Positions 1 through 5,488 of a stretch of DNA of 21,438 nt are shown piece by piece. Where the stretch lies: assembly GCA_031553235.1 (NCBI GenBank), contig JAVBLS010000070.1, positions 1-21,438 on the forward strand, given 5' to 3'. Source of the DNA: Frigididesulfovibrio sp031553235. Lineage in GTDB: Bacteria; Desulfobacterota; Desulfovibrionia; Desulfovibrionales; Desulfovibrionaceae. Position numbers and translations under genes: made by a program. A model generated the notes under the pieces. The model was not told the DNA's origin and did not search any database. It saw only the letters and a program-made list of their open reading frames with translations. How positions within the stretch are numbered: position 1 is the stretch's first letter; each line of letters starts with the position of its first letter.

Positions 1-232
1 CCCGCCCATTTGCCCCTTCCGACAAAAAGCTTTTGACATCCTTGGAATGATGCTGTTGACGGCAATAAGGTTCTTGAAATTTGCCCGGAGCTGTCCAAAG
101 AAGATTTGGCGGCGCTGATTGAACGCCAGATAAAAAACGAAAAAGAATGCGCAGCACCGCAAAAGACATGGCTACCCGGCTCCGGTGATGATGCCTGTGC
201 CGTTGCCTGCCGGGGTAGCTCCTTCCCACCCT
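1..232. other. Left edge, no intact gene; possible gene remnant
   Basis: No intact gene is visible here. After a stop codon at 34-36, plus frame 1 reads open and gives a short stretch around 70-150 with the string KVLEICPELSKEDLAALIER. This loosely resembles the C-terminal end of DUF433-type antitoxin-like proteins (a 'P.L..EDI.AAL' pattern). The frame is closed upstream and runs into antisense fic sequence downstream, so at most it is a decayed fragment. The resemblance is from memory and weak. A 10-bp palindrome (AAAAGCTTTT) lies near position 30 and has no assigned role. Confidence 0.2.
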
Positions 233-1357
233 TCATCTGCCCGCAACGGGGCGATCTCCGCCCTCCAATTCATAACTCGTACTACGCCCGCCTGCGGCGC
301 TTTGGCGCAGGATGCCAAATTCAAGTAATTCCCGAATGTCTCGTAACGCCGTATCGGGTGAGCATTTTGCCAACTTGGCATATTTGCCGCTGGTCAGCTT
401 GCCCTCAAATCTGTTCAACAGGCGGTTGATGATGCCGCGCTGACGCTCATTAAGCTGAAATTGGTTCGCGTGTTGCCAGACGTGGGCTTTACGAAAAACA
501 GCGGCTAATGTTTCATCCGCGCCGTCAATGGCGCGGCCAAGGCAGCCCAGGAACCAATCCAGCCAGAGGGTAATATCCAGGCTGCCTTTTTGGATGCGCT
601 CCAAAATATCGTAGTACTCTTTGCGTTCCCACTCGATTCGGCCCGACATGCTGTAGAAGCGTTGCGGGCAATCATCCGCCCGCGCCAAGGCGCAATCGGC
701 AATGGCTCGAGCGATGCGCCCGTTGCCGTCCTCAAAGGGATGGATAGTCACAAACCAGAGGTGTGCGATTCCGGCTTTAAGTACTGGGTCAAGGTCAAGC
801 GGCGCGTTGAACCAGTCCAGAAAGCGCGTCATTTCCTGGACGAGCCGTTCCGCTGCCGGAGCCTCGAAGTGAACTTTCTCGTGACCGACATAGCCGGAGA
901 CAACTTGCATGGGGCCAGCTTCCGGTGTGCGCCACGCGCCAACGGTGATGCGCCGGGCTGGACCGTAGCCTGTCGGGAACAGCGCAGCATGCCAGCCGAA
1001 CAGGCGTTCTACTGTCAACGGTTCCGCATATCGTTGTGTGGCATCCAGCATCATTTCAACGATGCCCTCCACGTTCCGGTTGACGGGCGTGAGTCCGCCA
1101 ATGTCTATGCCGAGTCTGCGGGCCAGGGAAGAACGAACTTGGGCCATGTTCAGCACTTCACCTTCAATGGCGCTGGATTTTACTACATCAAGGGTAAGAG
1201 TTTCTAAACCGGCCTCAGCACGAATGGAAAAACCCAGTGCGCTCATCCGTCCGAGGAGCAAGCCCTGCTTATGCCGTATGGCGGCAAGTGGGCCTGCCAG
1301 CGTACCCATACTCCAATGAAAGTTGGGCCACTCGGGGCGTTCGTGGATATATCGCAT
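233..1357 (-). CDS. Fic family protein (class II, DUF4172-type N-terminus), AMP-transferase
   Basis: This is a 374-aa Fic protein. Fic enzymes usually move AMP from ATP onto a Ser, Thr or Tyr hydroxyl of a target protein. The catalytic motif HPFEDGNGR is complete at residues 206-214, with H206 as the general base. An N-terminal inhibitory-helix motif SSAIEG at residues 61-66 fits [S/T]xxxE[G/N], with E65 as the expected auto-inhibitory Glu. That makes it a class II, self-inhibited Fic. The first 100 or so residues look like the DUF4172 domain common in this subfamily. The last 70 (around KYAKLAKCSPDTALRDI) look like a winged helix, suggesting DNA binding and perhaps autoregulation. The start has GGAG 5 nt upstream. 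No antitoxin gene is adjacent, consistent with in-cis inhibition. The neighbourhood (integrase relic) suggests acquisition by transfer. The target is unknown. Confidence 0.9.
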   Translation of the reverse strand: MRYIHERPEWPNFHWSMGTLAGPLAAIRHKQGLLLGRMSALGFSIRAEAGLETLTLDVVKSSAIEGEVLNMAQVRSSLARRLGIDIGGLTPVNRNVEGIVEMMLDATQRYAEPLTVERLFGWHAALFPTGYGPARRITVGAWRTPEAGPMQVVSGYVGHEKVHFEAPAAERLVQEMTRFLDWFNAPLDLDPVLKAGIAHLWFVTIHPFEDGNGRIARAIADCALARADDCPQRFYSMSGRIEWERKEYYDILERIQKGSLDITLWLDWFLGCLGRAIDGADETLAAVFRKAHVWQHANQFQLNERQRGIINRLLNRFEGKLTSGKYAKLAKCSPDTALRDIRELLEFGILRQSAAGGRSTSYELEGGDRPVAGR

Positions 1358-1371
1358 AATCTCCGCACCTC

Positions 1372-1413
1372 TTGCGGTGAATATTGCAGGTTTTCACCGC
1401 AAAAGCAATATTC
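1372..1413 (-). promoter_or_regulatory. Overlapping inverted repeats in the fic leader
   Basis: Two perfect inverted repeats interlock just upstream of the fic start. TTGCGGTGAA (1372-1381) pairs with TTCACCGCAA (1393-1402). GAATATTGC (1379-1387) pairs with GCAATATTC (1405-1413). They share three bases (1379-1381), so as RNA the two stems are largely mutually exclusive, and as DNA they form two nested operator-like dyads. Another TTGCGG occurs just upstream, near 1424. The position, 15-56 nt before the fic ATG, suits a regulatory site, possibly for the fic winged helix itself. This is inference. Confidence 0.45.
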
Positions 1414-1479
1414 TCCGTAAAATTTGCGGCGAATAGGCAAGCTAATTGCCGCATGATGGCTCGATGCAAAAACAGGATG

Positions 1480-1713
1480 TCACCCAGTCCGTTGCAGGTT
1501 GCTACGGGCGTGTCCAGTGCATAACGGTCTCCTGCTCGCCTGTATGCGGACAGATTTGCTGCCGTATCCGGCCTTCTTGCCGGATTTCGTGAGGCGTAGC
1601 CGCAAGGCATCCACCATTTGCGTATTGATTTCTTCCAGAGAAAGCTTGGTGAAATCCTGTAGATAATTCTTGAAACGGTTTCCATCGTGGCCATTCTGCA
1701 CGCCTCCCGACAA
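1480..1713 (-). pseudogene. Probable tyrosine recombinase (integrase) relic
   Basis: A minus-strand stretch encodes a peptide including NRFKNYLQDFTKLSLEEINT and then VDALRLRLTKSGKKAG. This has the cadence of the SAM-like, core-binding N-terminal domain of phage-type tyrosine integrases ('..L..IT...V..LR..L..SG....'). After this the frame loses similarity. Three minus-strand frames are each open for short distances without a catalytic R...HxxR...Y domain. It therefore looks like a short decayed fragment of an integrase, marking a former insertion beside fic. It is the only candidate content in the gene-free stretch 1358-1831 besides the fic leader and the kdnB promoter. Recognition is by pattern only. 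Confidence 0.35.
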
Positions 1714-1748
1714 TGGCCGCCGTTCGGCGGAGGCGATCTTTTCCCTTC

Positions 1749-1777
1749 TTGACTTTCCATTCCCCTTTCCTTATTGC
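1749..1777 (+). promoter_or_regulatory. Candidate sigma-70 promoter for kdnB
   Basis: TTGACT (1749-1754, five of six matches to the -35 consensus) is followed after 17 nt by TATTGC (1772-1777, three of six for the -10). The predicted start near 1784 leaves a leader of about 48 nt to the kdnB ATG. A small GC hairpin (1717-1730, CCGCC/GGCGG) followed by a T-rich run lies just upstream and could stop transcription entering from the left. Confidence 0.35.
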
Positions 1778-1831
1778 GGAACCGGACGCGCAGGCCCCCC
1801 GGCTATGCCTCCGAACCATAAGGAGCCTTTC

Positions 1832-2911
1832 ATGACGGCATTTCGCAACATCAAGAACGTGCCCTACTATATGCCCGGCCCCGGCACCTACGCGGGCCTG
1901 GGGGATCTGCTCAAGGCCCGTCGCGCCTCGGGCGGCCCGGTGTTTTTCTATCTGGATCACTTTTTCCAGAACCAGGATCTGGCCAAGAACCTGCCGGCCA
2001 AGTCCGGCGACAAGGTCTTTTTCGTGGATTCCTCGGTCGAGCCCACAGTCGAAGCCGTGGACCTTCTGGCCGACGCGGCCAAGGCCACCGGCACCCTGCC
2101 CTGCTGCGTGGTCGGCATCGGCGGCGGCGCCGCCCTGGACACGGCCAAGGCCGTGGCCAACCTATTGACCAACCCCGGCAAGGCCGAGGAATATCAGGGC
2201 TGGGAACTGGTCAAGCAGCCGGCAATCCACAAAATCGGCATCCCGACCATTGCCGGCACCGGAGCCGAGGCCTCGCGCACCTGCGTGCTGACCAACGACC
2301 GCAAAAAGCTCAAGCTGGGCATGAACAGCGACTTCACCATGTTCGACCAATTGATCCTCGATCCGGAGCTGACCCGTAGCGTGCCGCGCCGGGCCTATTT
2401 CTTCACCGGCATCGACACCTTCATGCACTGCTTTGAGTCGCGGCGCGGCTCTTACCGCAACGTCATCGTCGACGCCCTGGCCGGCGCCGCCCTGCAGTTG
2501 TGCCACGACGTCTTTCTCGGCTCCAAGGACATGATGGAGGCCGAAAACCTCGAGAAGCTCATGGTCGCCTCCTATCTCGGCGGTATGGCCGCCGGCAACG
2601 TCGGCATCGTGCATCCCATTTCCGCCGGTCTCGGCGTGGTTTTGCACGTGCCCCACGGCCTGGCCGGCTGCTACGCCCTTTCCGTGCTCGGCGAGTTTTA
2701 CCCCGAAGAACAAGCCCAACTCGCGGCCATGCTCGACAAACAGGGTATCGTCCTAGAGAAAGGCCTGTGCAAGAACCTGAGCGACGATCAGTTCGACGCC
2801 CTGTACCAGGGCTCCATCGTGCACGAAAAACCGCTGATCAACGCCCTGGGCCCGGACTTCAAGAAGATCCTGACCAAGGAAAAAGTTATCGATTTGTTCA
2901 AGCAGATGTAA
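1832..2911 (+). CDS. kdnB: 3-deoxy-D-manno-octulosonate 8-oxidase (iron-containing ADH family)
   Basis: This is a 359-aa group III metal-dependent alcohol dehydrogenase-like protein. In Shewanella, KdnB oxidises the C8 hydroxyl of Kdo to an aldehyde, which KdnA then aminates to 8-amino-Kdo for the LPS inner core. The four expected metal ligands are present with family spacing: D195 and H199 in GIDTFMH, H261 in VHPIS, and H275 in VPHGL. The nucleotide-binding glycine motif GIGGGAALD and the GTGAEAS loop are intact. AAGGAG sits upstream of ATG 1832; in-frame codons further upstream lack a ribosome site. The gene-specific call depends on the adjacent aminotransferase, because the family alone covers many alcohols. 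A general Fe-ADH is the alternative. No kdsB or other LPS gene lies in this window. Confidence 0.8.
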   Translation: MTAFRNIKNVPYYMPGPGTYAGLGDLLKARRASGGPVFFYLDHFFQNQDLAKNLPAKSGDKVFFVDSSVEPTVEAVDLLADAAKATGTLPCCVVGIGGGAALDTAKAVANLLTNPGKAEEYQGWELVKQPAIHKIGIPTIAGTGAEASRTCVLTNDRKKLKLGMNSDFTMFDQLILDPELTRSVPRRAYFFTGIDTFMHCFESRRGSYRNVIVDALAGAALQLCHDVFLGSKDMMEAENLEKLMVASYLGGMAAGNVGIVHPISAGLGVVLHVPHGLAGCYALSVLGEFYPEEQAQLAAMLDKQGIVLEKGLCKNLSDDQFDALYQGSIVHEKPLINALGPDFKKILTKEKVIDLFKQM

Positions 2912-2942
2912 TTTCCCTGCACAGATCATAGTATGAAACATC

Positions 2943-2983
2943 GGGGGGTCCGGGGGAATGCTCCCTCCCCGGCCGCCGGAGGC
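2943..2983. repeat. G/C-rich hairpin element between kdnB and kdnA
   Basis: A run of six G, then CCGGGG (2950-2955) pairs with CCCCGG (2967-2972), followed by GGCCGCCGGAGGC. The style (GGGGTCCGGGGG...CCGCCGGAGGC) recalls dispersed intergenic hairpins common in Desulfovibrio genomes; that recollection is not verified. It sits in the 109-nt gap inside the presumed kdnBA unit and has no U-tract after it, so it is more likely an RNA stability or repeat element than a terminator. Confidence 0.4.
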
Positions 2984-3020
2984 AAAAACAGTTCTTCCCA
3001 TTATTCAAAAAGAGGTTTTC

Positions 3021-4211
3021 ATGGACCTTCAAGTGAATTTCAGCGGCCGGGCTCTGGACTATACGGAAGAGGAGATCGCCGTTGTCGTCGATGCCCTGAA
3101 GACGGCCGATCCCCTGACCCAGGGCCGTTTCCAGCAGGCATTCGAGGCCAAGTTCCGAGAATTCAACAAGGCGCCCTACGCCTTTACGATGATGAACGGC
3201 ACCTGCGCCCTGGAGCTGGCCGCGCAACTTTGCGCATTTAAGCCGGGCGACGAAGTGATCATTCCGGCCCATACCTTTACCTCCTCGGCCTACCCCTTTG
3301 CCAAGAAAGGAGCCAAGCTGGTCTGGGCGGACATCGACCTGAGCACGCGGGTGCTGGACGCCAAATGCATCAAGGCCGCGATCACCCCCCGCAGTAAGGC
3401 GATCATCGTAGTGCACCTCTACGGCTACCTGGCCGACATGCCGGCCATCATGGCCCTGGCCAAGAAACACAACCTGCTGGTCATCGAAGACGCCTGCCAG
3501 GCCATCGGCACGGACATCGACGGTACGCGGGCCGGGGCCTTTGGCGACTTCGGCATCTTCTCGTTCCACTCGCACAAAAACCTGACCACCCTGGGCGAGG
3601 GCGGCATGCTCACGGTCAAAGACGAGAAATACGCCAAAATCATCCCCATGCTGCGCCACAACGGCCACTGCGCCTTTCCCTTTGAGCGGACCGACTACTG
3701 GCAGCCGGCCATGGGCAACGTGGACTTTCCCTTCCTGGACGGCGAGATGCTCTGGCCGAACAACTACTGCCTGGGCGAGGTGGAATGCGCCCTGGGGGCC
3801 AAGCAACTGGACCGCATCGACGCCATCAACGCGGAAAAGCGCGCCCGGGCTCTGCGCTTCATCGACGCCCTGTCCGGCTACCCGGAACTGGAGTTCCACC
3901 GCGTGGACACCACCCGGCACAACTACCACCTGCTGCCGGTCCGGATGGTCGACTCGGTGGAGCGCCGCGACGACTTCATCCACCGCATGTTCAATGATAA
4001 AGGCGTGAAGTGCGTGGTCCAGTACTACCCGCTGAACCGCTACGAGTTCTATAAGCGCCTGGGCCTGGACGAGGCCGTGGTGCCCAACACCGACCTCTTC
4101 TACGACCACATGATCTCCTTCCCCTTCCAGCACAACCTGAAAGAGTCGGAGTTCGAGCATATGCTCAAATCGACCAAGGAAATCCTCGACGCCCAGCGCC
4201 AGGGTAAATAG
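3021..4211 (+). CDS. kdnA: 8-amino-3,8-dideoxy-D-manno-octulosonate transaminase (DegT/DnrJ/EryC1 family)
   Basis: This is a 396-aa PLP-dependent sugar aminotransferase. KdnA transfers an amino group (from glutamate in the Shewanella enzyme) to 8-oxo-Kdo made by KdnB, giving Kdo8N. Family landmarks are in place: the MNGTCALELA phosphate-binding region, EDACQA with D157 (pairs with the PLP pyridine nitrogen) and Q160, and SHKNLTTLGEGG with K186 as the Schiff-base lysine. The start at 3021 has AGAGG upstream. A longer in-frame ATG at 2958 lies within the preceding G/C-rich hairpin and has no ribosome site. It follows kdnB by 109 nt on the same strand, so the two are probably co-transcribed. Any sugar 3- or 4-aminotransferase of the same fold is the alternative, but the kdnB pairing favours KdnA. 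Confidence 0.82.
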   Translation: MDLQVNFSGRALDYTEEEIAVVVDALKTADPLTQGRFQQAFEAKFREFNKAPYAFTMMNGTCALELAAQLCAFKPGDEVIIPAHTFTSSAYPFAKKGAKLVWADIDLSTRVLDAKCIKAAITPRSKAIIVVHLYGYLADMPAIMALAKKHNLLVIEDACQAIGTDIDGTRAGAFGDFGIFSFHSHKNLTTLGEGGMLTVKDEKYAKIIPMLRHNGHCAFPFERTDYWQPAMGNVDFPFLDGEMLWPNNYCLGEVECALGAKQLDRIDAINAEKRARALRFIDALSGYPELEFHRVDTTRHNYHLLPVRMVDSVERRDDFIHRMFNDKGVKCVVQYYPLNRYEFYKRLGLDEAVVPNTDLFYDHMISFPFQHNLKESEFEHMLKSTKEILDAQRQGK

Positions 4212-4212
4212 C

Positions 4213-4256
4213 CGGGGAGGTTTGCGGGGGAACCCCTCCCCCTGCAAACCTCCCCG
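4213..4256. repeat. Long G/C-rich hairpin downstream of kdnA
   Basis: GGGGAGGTTTGC (4214-4225) pairs perfectly with GCAAACCTCCCC (4244-4255), plus one more outer pair (4213/4256). The interior can form a GGGG/CCCC stem with a GAA turn. A short TTTT follows at 4260-4263. It begins one base after the kdnA stop codon and may act as a first, weak terminator or 3'-end protector. The G-rich style matches the element between kdnB and kdnA. Confidence 0.5.
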
Positions 4257-4275
4257 CCCTTTTGCCTTCAACGTT

Positions 4276-4308
4276 GAAAACTCCGTGTTACGCGGAGTTT
4301 TCGTTGTT
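4276..4308 (+). terminator. Rho-independent terminator after kdnA
   Basis: GAAAACTCCGTG (4276-4287), loop TTA, then CGCGGAGTTTTC (4291-4302) form a 12-bp stem with one G.U pair. The run GTTTTCGTTGTT gives the U-rich 3' side. The A-rich left flank means it could also work on the minus strand. It separates the kdn genes from queC. Confidence 0.6.
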
Positions 4309-4328
4309 GAGGGGAGCAGGGGAAACCA

Positions 4329-4367
4329 TTTTGTCTGTCGGTGCGCCGCTGGACAAAAAAACAACAG
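4329..4367 (+). ncRNA. Structured leader upstream of queC (candidate cis-acting RNA)
   Basis: TTTTGTC (4329-4335) pairs with GACAAAA (4352-4358). Inside is a small CGG/CCG stem. An A-run follows, and then ACAG (4364-4367) could pair with CTGT (4335-4338), which would make an H-type pseudoknot. That general topology (hairpin, A-rich linker, pairing back into the loop) is reminiscent of preQ1 riboswitches, which often precede queuosine genes. The primary sequence does not match the preQ1-I consensus as I know it. It lies 36-74 nt before the queC ATG. The structure is seen; the function is speculative. Confidence 0.22.
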
Positions 4368-4402
4368 CCCGGACGTATCGGGCGATGGGAAGAGAGAATT
4401 CC

Positions 4403-5083
4403 ATGGCAACACATCTGATTGGTTTGAGCGGCGGGCTGGACAGCACCGTCCTGTGCGCCTCCCTTCTGGCCGAGCATGGACCGGGGTCGGTCTGCGCCGT
4501 GTTCTTCCAATACGGCTCCAAGCACGGCCCGCTGGAGGAACAGGCCGCGCGGCGTGTGGCCGGGCACTTCGATGTGGAACTTATCCCCGTGGATCTGCAG
4601 CCGATTTTCAGCCATGCCACAAGCGCCCTGCTCGCGGCCGACGCCCGGGCCATCCCGAAGGAGCCTTATGACACGGCCTCCATGCGGCAAACCGTGGTGC
4701 CCGGCCGCAACCTGATGTTTGCCTCGGTTCTGGCCTGCATTGCCGAAAGCCGCGGCATAGCCCGCATCGCCCTGGCCACCCATGCCGGAGATCACGCTCT
4801 GTACCCGGATTGCCGGCCCGCATTCAATGCCGCCCTGGAACGGGTCATTGCGGCAAGCAGCGACGGCACGGTGCAGACTATGACACCCTTCAGCCAGAAG
4901 GCCAAGGCCGATATCGTGGCCCTGGGCGCCTCGCTGCCAGCCCCTTTTACCGCTCCCTTTGCCCTGACCAGAAGCTGCTACGAAGAGACGGAACACAGTT
5001 GCGGACGTTGCGGCACCTGCCGCGAGCGCCTGGAGGCCTTTGCCGCCAACGGGCTGCGCGATCCCGTCTCCTATTCTGAATAG
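4403..5083 (+). CDS. queC: 7-cyano-7-deazaguanine synthase (preQ0 synthase)
   Basis: This is a 226-aa protein, the usual QueC length. QueC converts 7-carboxy-7-deazaguanine to preQ0 with ATP and ammonia, in the path to queuosine tRNA modification. The PP-loop ATP motif SGGLDST is at residues 9-15. A C-terminal zinc site is formed by C192, C200, C203 and C206 (C-x7-C-x2-C-x2-C). ATG 4403 is preceded by GGGAAGAGAG; in-frame upstream ATGs (4262, 4385) would add unconserved residues. It stands alone between kdnA and the trp operon, with no queD, queE or queF in the window. Homology is clear from the motifs; a diverged role in another 7-deazapurine pathway is unlikely but not excluded. Confidence 0.9.
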   Translation: MATHLIGLSGGLDSTVLCASLLAEHGPGSVCAVFFQYGSKHGPLEEQAARRVAGHFDVELIPVDLQPIFSHATSALLAADARAIPKEPYDTASMRQTVVPGRNLMFASVLACIAESRGIARIALATHAGDHALYPDCRPAFNAALERVIAASSDGTVQTMTPFSQKAKADIVALGASLPAPFTAPFALTRSCYEETEHSCGRCGTCRERLEAFAANGLRDPVSYSE

Positions 5084-5108
5084 CCTTTCCCGGCCGCGCC
5101 ACCCGTGC

Positions 5109-5131
5109 GCAACGGCAATGTGCCGCGTTGC
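5109..5131 (+). terminator. Possible imperfect hairpin terminator after queC
   Basis: GCAAC-GGCA (5109-5117) pairs with TGCC-GTTGC (5121-5131) with a two-base bulge, followed by a modest CGCTCCTTT. It lies 26 nt after the queC stop. A second dyad, CCGGCA/TGCCGG (5155-5171), lies further on in the region expected to hold the trp promoter. The U-tract is poor, so the call is weak. Confidence 0.28.
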
Positions 5132-5262
5132 CGCTCCTTTGCCCGTGCGGTGCACCGGCAGCATATGCCGGTTCAGGGCAACACCGGCCGGATAGGAAAA
5201 TTTCCGCTTGCCTGGATGCGGGAAGCGGCGTAAGCAGTCCGAAGCACCATTGGAAAACGGCA

Positions 5263-5379
5263 ATGAACATGACTCGTACCCCCACCTCCTCCTTGCGCAA
5301 CAGCGTCGCCCTTTCGGGCGCCGATACTTGTGGTCTCTGGTGGCGGGGTTCTTTTTATGCGGTCATGATTCACGTTTAA
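5263..5379 (+). CDS. trpL: trp operon leader peptide
   Basis: This is a 38-codon reading frame with two adjacent tryptophan codons (TGGTGG, 5338-5343; residues 26-27), ending in TAA at 5377-5379. It lies 109 nt before trpE and directly before a GC-rich U-tracted hairpin, the classic arrangement for a ribosome-stalling trp leader peptide. ATG 5263 is preceded by GGAAAACGG at a suitable distance; ATG 5269 in the same frame is also possible. Trp is rare, so tandem Trp codons in a short ORF at this exact place are strong evidence. When charged tRNA-Trp is scarce the ribosome should stall here and let trpE be transcribed. Confidence 0.85.
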   Translation: MNMTRTPTSSLRNSVALSGADTCGLWWRGSFYAVMIHV

Positions 5380-5438
5380 AAGAACGAGACAATGCAATCA
5401 GGGGCCGCAGCCGAGCGCTCGCGGCCCCTTTTCTTTTT
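5348..5438 (+). promoter_or_regulatory. trp attenuator (1:2, 2:3 and 3:4 RNA pairings)
   Basis: Three alternative pairings can be drawn. Pause stem 1:2: GTTCTTTT (5348-5355) with AAAAGAAC (5378-5385), 8 bp perfect. Anti-terminator 2:3: TGCGGTC (5358-5364) with GGCCGCA (5403-5409), 7 bp with one G.U. Terminator 3:4: 5401-5408 with 5421-5428. The Trp codons lie 5 nt before strand 1, so a stalled ribosome would cover strand 1 and free 5358-5364 to take 5403-5409 away from the terminator. A ribosome reaching the stop codon would cover strand 2 and allow termination. The scheme is read from pairing alone. Confidence 0.7.
5401..5438 (+). terminator. trp attenuator terminator hairpin
   Basis: GGGGCCGC (5401-5408) pairs with GCGGCCCC (5421-5428), an 8-bp all-GC stem. 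The 12-nt loop holds the self-complementary GAGCGCTC. TTTTCTTTTT (5429-5438) follows directly. It ends 50 nt before trpE. Confidence 0.85.
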
Positions 5439-5488
5439 AGCCTTACGGACCGCGGTGCCGAGCGCGCCCGCCAACCCCAGGAGTCCGT

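Noticed and set aside
4329..4367. Firm preQ1-I riboswitch call upstream of queC
   Set aside because: The topology is suggestive but the conserved loop and tail sequences of preQ1-I are absent, so it is kept only as a low-confidence structured leader.
2898..4412. 504-aa minus-strand open frame opposite kdnA
   Set aside because: Antisense shadow of a GC-rich gene. It is His/Val/Gln-rich with no motifs, while the plus strand has clear KdnA catalytic residues.
5208..5236. Sigma-70-like promoter for the trp operon (TTGCCT, 17 nt, TAAGCA)
   Set aside because: The -10 matches the consensus at only two positions. A promoter must exist between queC and trpL, but I cannot place it confidently.
4268..5263. 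331-aa minus-strand open frame opposite queC
   Set aside because: Shadow of queC codon bias, with no ribosome site or family motif.
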